This document shows, one piece after another, positions 1 through 8,596 of a stretch of 64,000 bases of DNA. The notes under the pieces were generated by a model, which saw nothing but the letters and a program-made list of their open reading frames with translations, made no database searches and was not told where the DNA came from. Source of the stretch: Halopseudomonas laoshanensis (GTDB lineage Bacteria > Pseudomonadota > Gammaproteobacteria > Pseudomonadales > Pseudomonadaceae). The position numbers and the translations under genes are program-made. The number at the start of each line of letters is the position of its first letter. The stretch's first letter is position 1. The DNA lies in assembly GCF_008365385.1 (NCBI RefSeq), contig NZ_QOVF01000003.1, positions 62,001 through 126,000 of the forward strand, written 5' to 3'.

Positions 1-36
1 GCTATCCTGACGCCAACGTTAAGGGAGTCAAAGCTG

Positions 37-441
37 ATGCGATTGAGAACCACCTTGTATGCGCTGCTGTTATCCGCTGTAGTCGCGTTGCCGGCCCAGG
101 CCAATGAAGAGGCCGCACCAGCAGGGCCGCAGTATGTGGAAATGAACCCATCGTTCGTCGGCACCATCGGTCCCGGCCCGCGCATTCAATATATGAAAGT
201 CGATGTGGCGCTGCGCGCCAATGATCCGACTGCGGTGGAGCGCATCCAATATCATGACCCGCTGATTCGCAATGCTCTGGTGTCGCTGTTCGGGCGCCAG
301 ACCCCTGAAGAGCTGGCGACGCTGGAAGGCAAGGAGCAGCTCAAGCAGCAAGCCCTGGAGGCAGTGCGTGCGGTATTGGAGGAAGAGGAAGGCAAGCCGC
401 TGGTAGATGATCTGCTGTTTACCAATCTGGTGACGCAGTAA
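37..441 (+). CDS. FliL-like exported/membrane-anchored protein
   Basis: Protein of 134 residues with an N-terminal hydrophobic segment (about residues 5-22, ending in ALPAQA), which looks like a signal peptide or membrane anchor. The rest (Y-V-E-M-N-P-S-F ... R-I-Q-Y-M-K-V-D-V-A-L) resembles the periplasmic domain of the FliL family, which at the flagellar base is linked to stator function. No flagellar genes are in the window, so this is a stand-alone paralogue and its real role is unknown. AGGGAG (22-27) lies 9 bases before the ATG and supports this start. It converges on gshA, with a GC-rich hairpin between the two ends. Confidence 0.75.
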   Translation: MRLRTTLYALLLSAVVALPAQANEEAAPAGPQYVEMNPSFVGTIGPGPRIQYMKVDVALRANDPTAVERIQYHDPLIRNALVSLFGRQTPEELATLEGKEQLKQQALEAVRAVLEEEEGKPLVDDLLFTNLVTQ

Positions 442-467
442 CCGCACTGCCCGAACCAACGTGGCCC

Positions 468-502
468 GAGCCAACGCGCCTGGATCTCAGGCGCGCTGGC
501 TC
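468..502. terminator. GC-rich hairpin between convergent FliL-like gene and gshA
   Basis: Arms 468-482 and 488-502 pair over about 15 bp with one mismatch around a 5-base loop, overlapping the last codons of gshA. There is no T-run on either side, so a role as a bidirectional transcription stop is inferred from its place between two converging genes. Confidence 0.4.
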
Positions 503-2064
503 AGATAGGCCTCGACGAAACTGTCAAAATCCACTTCATCCGCTGCTTCAATGGCCGCCTGCTCTGCCAACGAGCTATCCGCCTGGGCTTTGCACGCACG
601 CAACGTTTCCGCGTCCAATGGCCGGCTGATAAAGTCGCGAGCATGTGCCTGTGACTGTGCCAGAGCGAAGCGGAAGAAACTGTTGCCATGCTCGGCCAGA
701 GCTTCCAGAACCCGCGCGGAAGGAGTAAGCGCGGCGTCTTCAAGCTTCGTCCGCTGCAGTGCCAGGCTGGCGCTGTAGTCGCTGGTTTGATGGCTGTTAT
801 CCAGCAGGCTCGCGCACTTGGCGATGTCTTCCAGCAACGCCAGGCCCCACTCCTTCAGCTCCCGTGGCTGGCCGCCATCGGCCAACTGCAAACCGGGCTC
901 ACGCCCGCGTTTGACCGCCAGCGCGAAGTTGTCGCCGGTCTCGGTGCAGGCCTCTTCGGTCAGCGCCGGGCTGTCCTGCAGCGCGCAATAGAGCAGGAAG
1001 CTGTCGAGGAAGCGCGCGCTGGTCGGCTCTATGCCCAGCGGCACAAAGGGGTCGATATCCATACACCGCACTTCGATGTACTCCACTCCGCGCGACGCCA
1101 ATGCGTACACCGGCTTCTCGCCGCTGCGAGTGACACGCTTGGGGCGGATAGGGCTGTAGAACTCGTTCTCGATCTGCAGCAGGTTGGTATTCAATTGCTG
1201 CCACTGACCCTGGGCATCATGCGTCCCCAACTGGTCGTAGCGCGCATAGGGCAGGCTGATGGCTTCCTGCATGCTGATGATGTAGCTGTCCAGGCTGTTG
1301 TAACAGACGTTGAGGCCGGACTGGGCGTTGTTGTTATAGCCCAGGTCGCTCATTCTCAGGCTGGTCGCATAGGGCAGGTACAGACTTTTCTCACCCAAAG
1401 GCAACAACTTGTGATCGCGGCCCTGCAGAAAGGTTGCGCAGACCGCCGGCGAGGCACCAAACAGGTACATCAGCAGCCAGGCATAGCGGCGGAAGTTACG
1501 GATCAGATCCATATAGCGCTCGGATTGATAGTCCTGCGCCGAGCGCGCATCACCGGCCTGCTCTTGCAATACGGCCCATAGCTGCGGCGGCAAAGAGAAG
1601 TTGTAGTGAATGCCGGCAATACACTGCATGGCCTTGCCGTAGCGGATAGCCAGGCCACGACGGTAGACATGCTTGAGCATGCCGATATTCGAGGTGCCGT
1701 ACCAGGCAATCGGAATGTCGGCATCCACCGCCGGTAATTTGCACGGCATGGACTCGGTCCAGAGCAACTCGTTGTCCAACTGGCTGTAGACGAAGCGGTG
1801 AGTGACGTCCAGATGCTCGAACAGGGTGTCCAGGCTGGTGCTCACTGGCGTAATCAGTTCAATCAGCGCTTCGGAGTAATCCGTGGTAATGGTCGGATGT
1901 GTCAGCGCCGAGCCCAGCGCCAGCGGGTGCGGCGTGCTTGCCAGGCCACCCGTTGGCGTGGTCCGCAGGCTTTCTTTCTCTATCCCGTGCTGGCAACCAT
2001 TTAACCGCTCGCGGTAGATCGGTTGAGCCAGCAGTTCCAGGGTATTGCTAAACGTTGGTGACAA
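487..2064 (-). CDS. gshA: Glutamate-cysteine ligase
   Basis: Catalyses the ATP-dependent joining of L-glutamate and L-cysteine, the first step of glutathione synthesis, in the cytosol. About 525 residues, typical of the proteobacterial GshA family, with the conserved HGIEKE segment near the N-terminus, TDYSEALIELITP and YIEVRCMDIDP. Start choice: a GTG exists at 2073, but an AGGAG sits 8 bases before a TTG at 2064, and starting there puts the HGIE motif 25 residues from the N-terminus, as I recall it for P. aeruginosa GshA. TTG is therefore preferred. The second pathway gene, gshB, is encoded at 19.65 kb. The gene lies downstream of tex and a thioesterase gene on the same strand. Confidence 0.95.
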   Translation of the reverse strand: MSPTFSNTLELLAQPIYRERLNGCQHGIEKESLRTTPTGGLASTPHPLALGSALTHPTITTDYSEALIELITPVSTSLDTLFEHLDVTHRFVYSQLDNELLWTESMPCKLPAVDADIPIAWYGTSNIGMLKHVYRRGLAIRYGKAMQCIAGIHYNFSLPPQLWAVLQEQAGDARSAQDYQSERYMDLIRNFRRYAWLLMYLFGASPAVCATFLQGRDHKLLPLGEKSLYLPYATSLRMSDLGYNNNAQSGLNVCYNSLDSYIISMQEAISLPYARYDQLGTHDAQGQWQQLNTNLLQIENEFYSPIRPKRVTRSGEKPVYALASRGVEYIEVRCMDIDPFVPLGIEPTSARFLDSFLLYCALQDSPALTEEACTETGDNFALAVKRGREPGLQLADGGQPRELKEWGLALLEDIAKCASLLDNSHQTSDYSASLALQRTKLEDAALTPSARVLEALAEHGNSFFRFALAQSQAHARDFISRPLDAETLRACKAQADSSLAEQAAIEAADEVDFDSFVEAYLSQRA

Positions 2065-2131
2065 GGTTGCCACTCCTAGCTGTCAGGCTGGCCGCGATCT
2101 GCGCACCAGCGTGAACTTGAATAAGTATGGA

Positions 2132-2533
2132 TCAGATCCGCGCAAAGGTACCCAGCGCTTTGGCCACCAATGCGCCGTCTTGCCAGATCTCCCCATCCAC
2201 CACCACGGTGCGGGTGCCAGCATGTACGACCTTGCCAAAGCACTCCAGTTCGCCGCCAATCACCGCGCGCGTGTAGCTGATCTTGCATTCTACCGTAGCA
2301 GTGGATTCATGCGGCTCCAGAACGCTGAACGCGGCAGCGCCCATGGCCGAATCGAGCAGAGAGAAGATCACCCCACCATGAACCCGCGCAGTCCCGTTGA
2401 AATGCTCCTCGCGGATGGGCAACAACAAGGTGCACAAGCCCTTCTCGATGAACTTGAATTCCACACCCAGCATCTTGGTAAATGGGCTCATGCGGTTCCT
2501 CGCGATCTCTTGCAGATTCGGGTGTTGGCTCAT
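2132..2533 (-). CDS. PaaI-type hotdog-fold thioesterase
   Basis: Protein of 133 residues in the PaaI/YbgC-like 4HBT hotdog family, which hydrolyses acyl- or aryl-CoA thioesters. The central HFNGTARVHGGVIFSLLDSAMG stretch carries the family's HGG segment followed by the conserved acidic residue (LLDSAMG). The substrate cannot be told from the sequence. The ATG lies 2 bases after the tex stop codon, so it is probably co-transcribed with, and perhaps translationally coupled to, tex. A gene of this type sits between tex and gshA in P. aeruginosa as well. Confidence 0.85.
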   Translation of the reverse strand: MSQHPNLQEIARNRMSPFTKMLGVEFKFIEKGLCTLLLPIREEHFNGTARVHGGVIFSLLDSAMGAAAFSVLEPHESTATVECKISYTRAVIGGELECFGKVVHAGTRTVVVDGEIWQDGALVAKALGTFARI

Positions 2534-2535
2534 GG

Positions 2536-4881
2536 TCAGCGCTTCTTCAGGTCTTTGGCATTGGCGAACAGGTTGGCAAAGGTACCACCGGCCGACGCTG
2601 GCGCACCAGCCCCGCCCGCCTGATTGCGCCCCTGGCCCTTGCCCTGGTTTCGATTGCGCTCACCCTGCGAACCTGACGGCTGCCCAGTCTTTTCACCAGC
2701 GGCGCCGGGCTCGTCCGACAGGCGCATGGTCAGGCTGATGCGCTGCCGCGGAATATCCACTTCCATGACTTTAACGCGGACAATATCCCCGGCTTTGACC
2801 ACTTCCCGCGGGTCTTTTACGAACTGCTGCGAGAGCATGGAGATATGCACCAGCCCATCCTGATGCACGCCAATATCGACGAAGGCACCGAAGTTCGCCA
2901 CGTTGCTGACTACGCCTTCAAGCTGCATCCCCGGTTTGAGATCGCGAATGCTCTCGACCCCGTCCTGGAAGGTCGCCGCCTTGAACTCCGGGCGTGGATC
3001 CCGACCGGGCTTGTCCAGCTCCTTGAGAATATCGGTGATGGTCGGGATACCGAAGTGCTCGTCGGTATACTGCGACGGTTCCAATTGACGCAGAAACGTC
3101 GAGTCGCCAACCAGACTACGGATATCCCGGCCAGTCTGACTGGCGATGCGCTCGACCAGCGGATAGGCCTCGGGGTGCACCGCCGAGGCGTCCAGCGGAT
3201 TGCTGCCGTTCATTACCCGGAGGAAACCTGCGGCCTGCTCAAAGGTCTTGTCACCCAGACGGCTGACCTTGAGCAGCTCACGGCGGCTGGCAAAGGCTCC
3301 ATGCTGATCACGATAGTCGACGATGTTCTGCGCGATGCTCGGATTCAGCCCCGAGACGCGGGTCAACAAGGGCGCGGAGGCGGTGTTCAGATCCACGCCC
3401 ACCGCGTTCACGCAATCTTCCACCACCGCATCCAGGCTACGCGCCAGTTTCACCTGTGACACGTCGTGCTGGTACTGGCCTACACCGATGGACTTGGGGT
3501 CAATCTTGACCAGCTCGGCCAGCGGATCCTGCAAACGCCGGGCAATGGACACCGCGCCGCGGAAGGTCACATCCAGCTCGGGAAATTCCTTGGCCGCCAG
3601 TTCCGATGCCGAGTACACCGAGGCGCCCGCCTCGGACACCATGATCTTCTGCATCGGCAACTGCGGGCAGAGTTTCAGCAGCTCACCGGCCAGCTTGTCG
3701 CTTTCCCGCGAGGCGGTGCCGTTACCGATGGCGACCAGGGTAACGCTGTGCTTTTTACTCAATGCCGCTAGTACCGCCAGCGACTCGTTCCACTGATTAC
3801 GCGGCGCATGCGGGAAAATCGTCGTGTGATCGACCAACTTGCCGGTCGCATCCACCACCACCACTTTGACCCCGGTACGCAAACCCGGATCCAGCCCCAG
3901 CGTGACCCTTGGCCCGGCGGGCGCCGACAGCAGCAGATCTTTCAGATTACTGGCGAATACCCGAATCGCTTCGTCTTCTGCGCCTTCACGCAGATCACCC
4001 AGCAGCTCGGTTTCCAGATGGCCCAGCAACTTTACCCGCCAGGTCCAGCGCACCACTTCGGCTAGCCATTTGTCCGCTGCGCGGCCCTGGTCCTTTATCG
4101 CAAACGCCTGGGCAATCATGCCCTCGCAGGGGTGCGGTGTACCGGCAGCCGCATCGCTGTCGCCCAACTCCAGGGCGATACTCAGCATGCCTTCGTTGCG
4201 GCCACGCAGAATCGCCAGCGCGCGGTGCGATGGGACCTTGCTCAGTGCTTCAGAATAATCGAAGTAATCGCGAAACTTGGCGCCGTCCTGCTCTTTGCCG
4301 GGCACCAGTTTGGAGACCACGCGGCCGTCTTCCCGCAGCGCACGGCGCAGCGTTTCCAGCAGGCTGGCCTGCTCGCTGAAGCGTTCCATCAGGATATATT
4401 TGGCGCCATCCAGAGCCGCCTTGGTATCGGCAACGCCCTTGTCGGCATCCACATAACCGGCAGCGGTCTGCTCGGGATCCTGTGTCGGGTCGCCAAACAG
4501 CAGGTCGGCCAACGGCTCCAGGCCGGCTTCGATAGCAATCTGGCCCTTGGTCCGGCGCTTGGTCTTGTACGGCAGATACAGATCTTCCAGCCGGGTCTTG
4601 GTTTCAGCCCCGCGGATGTCCCGCTCCAGCTCGGCCGTCAGCTTGCCCTGCTCAGTGATGCTGTTGAGAATCGCCTGGCGGCGGTCCTCCATTTCCCGGA
4701 GGTAGCGCAAGCGTTCTTCGAGATAGCGCAGTTGGGTATCGTCCAGACTACCGGTAACCTCTTTACGGTAACGGGCAATAAACGGCACGCTGGCGCCTTC
4801 ATCAAGCAGTCTGACAGTGGCGTCGACCTGTTCCGGGCGAACCGCCAGTTCATTGGCGATGCGCGAGGCAATAGATTCCAT
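2536..4881 (-). CDS. tex: Tex/YhgF transcription accessory RNA-binding protein
   Basis: Tex is a conserved multidomain nucleic-acid-binding protein linked to transcription, first noted through toxin expression in Bordetella; its exact activity is unsettled. The 781 residues show the expected order: helical N-terminus beginning [19 protein letters not shown], a YqgF-like RNase-H-fold domain around residues 325-450 ([12 protein letters not shown]), helix-hairpin-helix elements ([15 protein letters not shown]), and a C-terminal S1 domain (about 650-720, [19 protein letters not shown]). A basic, low-complexity tail rich in G, N, Q and K precedes the end, consistent with RNA binding. It is divergent from the ompR/envZ operon and heads a three-gene run with the thioesterase and gshA. 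Confidence 0.95.
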   Translation of the reverse strand: MESIASRIANELAVRPEQVDATVRLLDEGASVPFIARYRKEVTGSLDDTQLRYLEERLRYLREMEDRRQAILNSITEQGKLTAELERDIRGAETKTRLEDLYLPYKTKRRTKGQIAIEAGLEPLADLLFGDPTQDPEQTAAGYVDADKGVADTKAALDGAKYILMERFSEQASLLETLRRALREDGRVVSKLVPGKEQDGAKFRDYFDYSEALSKVPSHRALAILRGRNEGMLSIALELGDSDAAAGTPHPCEGMIAQAFAIKDQGRAADKWLAEVVRWTWRVKLLGHLETELLGDLREGAEDEAIRVFASNLKDLLLSAPAGPRVTLGLDPGLRTGVKVVVVDATGKLVDHTTIFPHAPRNQWNESLAVLAALSKKHSVTLVAIGNGTASRESDKLAGELLKLCPQLPMQKIMVSEAGASVYSASELAAKEFPELDVTFRGAVSIARRLQDPLAELVKIDPKSIGVGQYQHDVSQVKLARSLDAVVEDCVNAVGVDLNTASAPLLTRVSGLNPSIAQNIVDYRDQHGAFASRRELLKVSRLGDKTFEQAAGFLRVMNGSNPLDASAVHPEAYPLVERIASQTGRDIRSLVGDSTFLRQLEPSQYTDEHFGIPTITDILKELDKPGRDPRPEFKAATFQDGVESIRDLKPGMQLEGVVSNVANFGAFVDIGVHQDGLVHISMLSQQFVKDPREVVKAGDIVRVKVMEVDIPRQRISLTMRLSDEPGAAGEKTGQPSGSQGERNRNQGKGQGRNQAGGAGAPASAGGTFANLFANAKDLKKR

Positions 4882-4987
4882 GCTGAAGTATCCAGATCAA
4901 AGTTGGCAGGCCCGGCAGTATAACCGACGAAACCCGATATGGGGTGACAGCACCGAGGGTGGAAGAATTCTGGCCAAAGCGCCGCGA

Positions 4988-5070
4988 AACTTGTACAAAA
5001 GAAACCTCTTGTAACAATGCCTGAACACCCAAACAGGCCGCTTCAGCCACAATGCTTACAACTTGAACAA
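4988..5070. promoter_or_regulatory. Three CTTGT/CTTGA-type repeats upstream of ompR
   Basis: The tex-ompR divergent spacer holds aacttgtacaa (4988-4998), ctcttgtaaca (5006-5016) and aacttgaacaa (5060-5070). The CTTG elements start 18 and then 54 bases apart (3 x 18), so they lie in similar helical register. They could bind a response regulator such as OmpR itself; this is inference from spacing and position only. Confidence 0.3.
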
Positions 5071-5083
5071 GGTGAGAAAGCGC

Positions 5084-5806
5084 ATGACCAGCGAAGGCGA
5101 AAAGATCCTGATTGTTGATGACGACGTTCGATTGCGCAGACTGCTCGAGCGCTTTTTGACCGAGCAGGGTTACCGGGTACGCGCGGTGGAAAACACCGAG
5201 CAGATGGACCGTCTGCTGGCCCGCGAACTGTATTCCCTGATCGTGCTCGACCTGATGTTACCCGGTGAAGATGGCTTGACTGCCTGCAAACGCCTGCGTG
5301 ACCAGGAAAACACTACCCCGATCATCATGCTCACCGCCAAGGGCGATGAAGCCAGCCGGATTCTGGGTCTGGAACAGGGCGCTGACGATTATTTGCCCAA
5401 GCCGTTCAATCCCCGCGAACTGGTAGCTCGGATCAAAGCGGTGCTGCGCCGCCAGGCGCCACAGGTACCAGGTGCCCCAGGTGGCGAAGATGAAGAAGTG
5501 ACCTTTGGCGAGTTTGTCCTCAGCCTGGCTACCCGTGAACTGCGCCGTGGTGAAGAAGTGCACATGCTCACAACCGGTGAGTTCGCCGTACTCAAAGCGC
5601 TGGTGCAGCACCCGCGCGAACCGCTGACGCGCGACAAGCTGATGCAACTGGCGCGCGGCCGCGAGTGGGATGCGCTGGAGCGCTCGATCGACGTACAGAT
5701 CTCCCGCCTGCGCCGCATGCTGGAGCCAGATCCGTCCAAACCCCGTTATATTCAGACGGTATGGGGTGTCGGCTACGTATTTGTGCCGGACGGTAAACAT
5801 TCGTGA
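5084..5806 (+). CDS. ompR: OmpR-family response regulator (AmgR-like)
   Basis: Cytosolic DNA-binding response regulator. The receiver domain (residues ~7-120) has the acidic pair VDDD, phospho-acceptor D56 in VLDLMLP, T in MLTAK and K in PKPFNP. The winged-helix domain (~145-238) ends in the typical YIQTVWGVGYVF. It closely resembles the P. aeruginosa regulator that, with its EnvZ-like kinase, controls the envelope stress response behind aminoglycoside tolerance (AmgRS). Start: the ATG at 5084 is preceded by GGTGAG 7 bases upstream; an in-frame TTG at 5063 lacks a good ribosome site. The kinase gene overlaps its stop codon. Confidence 0.95.
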   Translation: MTSEGEKILIVDDDVRLRRLLERFLTEQGYRVRAVENTEQMDRLLARELYSLIVLDLMLPGEDGLTACKRLRDQENTTPIIMLTAKGDEASRILGLEQGADDYLPKPFNPRELVARIKAVLRRQAPQVPGAPGGEDEEVTFGEFVLSLATRELRRGEEVHMLTTGEFAVLKALVQHPREPLTRDKLMQLARGREWDALERSIDVQISRLRRMLEPDPSKPRYIQTVWGVGYVFVPDGKHS

Positions 5807-7104
5807 AGGGCGGCCCTGGCTGGCATCCGCTGCTGCCACGCAGCTTCTTTGCCCGCACCATCCTGCTGGTTCTGCTGGTCACCTTGTTCTCCAAGTTGCT
5901 CACCATGTTCTATCTGATGAGCAACGAGGATCTGCTGGTCGACCGCCAGTACAGTCACGGGACTGCCATGTTAATCGGCTCTTATTGGGCTGCGGGCCCT
6001 GAGACCCGGGCCGACATCGAAAAGATGACCGGCATGATGCTGGTCCCGCACTACCAGGTACCGCCCGGCGAAGTGCACTGGCCGTACACCGGCATATTCA
6101 CCAATCAGTTACGCGCCGAGCTGGGGGATCGCACCGAGGTCCGCGTACGTATTCAGGGTGAGCCGTCGATCTGGGTGCACCAGCCGGCCTATCAGGACAA
6201 CTGGCTGAAAGTACCACTCTATGCGCACCCGCTGCGTGGGCAGCGGATCTGGATGGTGGTGCTGTGGTTTGTGTTGATCGGCATTCTGTCTACTGCCGCC
6301 GCTTGGATATTCGTCCGCCAGTTGAACAAACCCCTGAAAAAGCTCGAACAAGCAGCCCGACGTATCGGTAGAGGGCAAAGTGTGCGTCTGCTCGACACCA
6401 ACTGTCCTGCGGAAATCGCCGAGGTGTATCGGGCCTTTAACCAGATGGCCCAGGACGTCGAACAAGCCAACCGTGATCGCTCGATGCTGTTGGCCGGCGT
6501 CTCCCACGATCTGCGAACGCCGCTGACGCGCATGCGTCTATCCACCGAACTGCTGTCCAGCGCCGAGCCGGATCTGACCGAGGGCATGATTCGCGATATT
6601 GAGGATATGGATGCCATTCTCGACCAGTTCATGGCATTTATGCGCGATGGCAGTACTGAGGCGGTTGAGCCGGAGGACATCAACGACATCATCATGGAGG
6701 TGGTCGCGCCGCTGAATACCGGCGAGGAAAAAGTCCGCCTGTGCCTGGAGCCGGTGCCCAAGATAAAGCTCAGACGCCTGTCGATCAAACGGGTGATGAG
6801 CAATCTGATCGACAATGCACTGCATCATGGCGGCAGCGGGATTGAGGTCTGCACCTATGTCACGCGGGCCGCAGCTCAACCCTATCTGGTGGTGGCGGTG
6901 CTGGACCGCGGACCGGGGATCGATCCTACCGAATGCGAATCACTGTTCGTGCCCTTTACCCGTGGCGACCGGGCCAGAACCACTACCGGCACCGGTCTGG
7001 GTCTGGCGATCGTCAAGCGCATCGCCGAAACCCATGGGGCGACGGTGCAGTTGCTCAACCGCAGCGGCGGCGGTACCGAAGCACGGCTCAGCTTTCCGAT
7101 CTGA
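5803..7104 (+). CDS. envZ: EnvZ-family sensor histidine kinase (AmgS-like)
   Basis: Inner-membrane sensor kinase partner of the preceding regulator. 433 residues: membrane helix ~18-38, periplasmic loop ~40-147, second helix ~149-170, HAMP ~171-222, dimerisation/phospho-acceptor segment with H235 in SHDLRTPLTR, then the ATPase with N box NLIDNALHHGG, G1 DRGPGID and G2 GTGLGLAIVKR. The GTG start overlaps the ompR TGA (GTGA), so translation is coupled. It converges on chpC with only 8 bases between stop codons. In P. aeruginosa, as I recall it, this kinase gene is not next to the chp cluster. Confidence 0.93.
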   Translation: MKGGPGWHPLLPRSFFARTILLVLLVTLFSKLLTMFYLMSNEDLLVDRQYSHGTAMLIGSYWAAGPETRADIEKMTGMMLVPHYQVPPGEVHWPYTGIFTNQLRAELGDRTEVRVRIQGEPSIWVHQPAYQDNWLKVPLYAHPLRGQRIWMVVLWFVLIGILSTAAAWIFVRQLNKPLKKLEQAARRIGRGQSVRLLDTNCPAEIAEVYRAFNQMAQDVEQANRDRSMLLAGVSHDLRTPLTRMRLSTELLSSAEPDLTEGMIRDIEDMDAILDQFMAFMRDGSTEAVEPEDINDIIMEVVAPLNTGEEKVRLCLEPVPKIKLRRLSIKRVMSNLIDNALHHGGSGIEVCTYVTRAAAQPYLVVAVLDRGPGIDPTECESLFVPFTRGDRARTTTGTGLGLAIVKRIAETHGATVQLLNRSGGGTEARLSFPI

Positions 7105-7112
7105 GCCGGCGC

Positions 7113-7580
7113 TCAACCCCGCAATAAACCGGCCTGGTCCAACGCTGACTCGATCGCCTGCAGATCCGGAATCATCAACAGTTCCGGTTCATCGGCCAAC
7201 TGCACTCGCTGGCTGATGTAGGGGCCCGGCGCGCCAGCCTCACTGATTTCGCCACGCAACACTTTGCGCGAGCGCGGAATACTCCAGACGCGCATGCCAA
7301 TAAAATGCACTCCCTCACGGTCACCAATCGCATTCATGATCAGCGTCCGGGGCTGCCGGCCGCTATTGTCCTGCGCCTGGCCGAGCAACGCATAGGGATC
7401 AACCAGCGGTACCTGTTGATCGCGCCAGCGCGTCCAGCCGAGAAACCAGGCTGGCGCACCCGGCACGTCACGGGTAATGCGGAAGCTGACTAGTTCGGCT
7501 ACCGCGACGTTGGGCAGCAACAGGCCCTGCTCGGCGAGCGGAACAATCAGTCCGTTCAGACTTTCCAGTGCATCTGACAT
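7113..7580 (-). CDS. chpC: ChpC, CheW-like chemotaxis adaptor
   Basis: Last gene of the Pil-Chp operon. CheW-like proteins couple receptors to the histidine kinase; ChpC is an accessory adaptor in the type IV pilus chemosensory pathway. About 155 residues with a CheW-type fold (LLLPNVAVAELVSF, WTRWRDQQVPLVDP). The ATG at 7580 is chosen because AGAGGA sits about 8 bases upstream; a longer reading frame to 7631 would overlap chpB. The 32-base gap to chpB fits one operon. Confidence 0.88.
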   Translation of the reverse strand: MSDALESLNGLIVPLAEQGLLLPNVAVAELVSFRITRDVPGAPAWFLGWTRWRDQQVPLVDPYALLGQAQDNSGRQPRTLIMNAIGDREGVHFIGMRVWSIPRSRKVLRGEISEAGAPGPYISQRVQLADEPELLMIPDLQAIESALDQAGLLRG

Positions 7581-7612
7581 AGCCTTTCCTCTTGATGGGT
7601 TTTCACCGGCGC

Positions 7613-8596
7613 TTACAGCGCTACCGGCCACTCCTGCGCCAGCCAGGACTGCAACGCCGCCGCCAGCTCTACCGGGGTACCCTGACGGCTACTGAAGCCC
7701 GCCGCCATGACCGCTTCAGGCATCACCGAGCAGGCGGCGCTATTCGGGTCTTGCGTCCACACCTCGACGCCCTGCTTGCGCAGACGCCGGCAAGCCTGCA
7801 CGCCGTCTTCGCCCATACCGCTGAAAATGATTGCCCCGCAGGCCGGCGCGAACGCATCGCCCACCTGGTCCAGCAACGTCTCGATTGACGGCTGATACAG
7901 ACCCGGCCAAGGCGTATCACTGAGCCGCACCCGACCTTCCGGAGAAAAGCTCAGGCTACGTTTGATCGGTGCGACCAGCACATCGCCGTCATGCAAGCCG
8001 CTGCCCGCGACACAGTTGAGGATGCGCCAGTCGTTCTGGCGGCCAATAATGCCTGGCAGCCGCTCTTCGAATCCGGCATCGATATGCTGCGCATAAATAA
8101 AGGCGACCGGCAGGTCCGCCGGCAGGCTATCGAGGAAGACCTTTACCGCAGCGGGACCACCCAGGGAGGCGCCCAACAACCAGACACAACGTGCGGGAGG
8201 TCTGACCGGCTGACTGTCTGTGACCGTGTCGCTGACCGTCAGCATGCTCGGCAACTGACCCGCGGGCGCAGGACCCAATAACGGCAGCAGCTTGTTGTAA
8301 AGGCGGCGCTCCCAACGCGGATAATCTTCAGTGTCAGGCGCTGGAATTTCGCCTGCACCGAGCAGTACCGGAACCGCGCTGTGTTCAAGTAACCAGTCTG
8401 ACAGCGCCGACTCCTCCGGCAACTCAAGCAGCCAGGCGTCAGTATTTATACTGGCCAGCCGCTGGCAATCCAGCTGACCGGGATCAGCGCAAAAGCTGAT
8501 CCGGTAGCCAAAGTGCTGGAGCACCTCGGTCAACAACCGGCGCTTGTCCGGATTACCGGCCAACAGGCCGATGGCGGGCGCAGTTGCTTCAGCCAC
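7613..8596 (-). CDS. chpB: ChpB, CheB-like protein-glutamate methylesterase
   Basis: Removes methyl groups from glutamates of the pilus chemoreceptor PilJ, opposing PilK. The C-terminal methylesterase domain (about 135-320) keeps the triad: S144 in GASLGGPAA, H171 in AQHID and D264 in GMGEDG. The N-terminal ~110 residues look like a degenerate receiver: where CheB has its phosphorylated aspartate this protein has LLELPEE, so regulation may not be by phosphorylation (inference). Its ATG overlaps the chpA stop by 8 bases, indicating coupled translation. Confidence 0.92.
   Translation of the reverse strand: MAEATAPAIGLLAGNPDKRRLLTEVLQHFGYRISFCADPGQLDCQRLASINTDAWLLELPEESALSDWLLEHSAVPVLLGAGEIPAPDTEDYPRWERRLYNKLLPLLGPAPAGQLPSMLTVSDTVTDSQPVRPPARCVWLLGASLGGPAAVKVFLDSLPADLPVAFIYAQHIDAGFEERLPGIIGRQNDWRILNCVAGSGLHDGDVLVAPIKRSLSFSPEGRVRLSDTPWPGLYQPSIETLLDQVGDAFAPACGAIIFSGMGEDGVQACRRLRKQGVEVWTQDPNSAACSVMPEAVMAAGFSSRQGTPVELAAALQSWLAQEWPVAL

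Noticed and set aside
688-1581. Long open frame (297 codons) opposite gshA
   Set aside because: It lies wholly antisense to a clear gshA gene, has low-complexity Q/A/R-rich translation with no motif, and such shadows are expected in GC-rich DNA. The same holds for the frames opposite gshB, chpA, pilJ, ftsX and the TerC gene.
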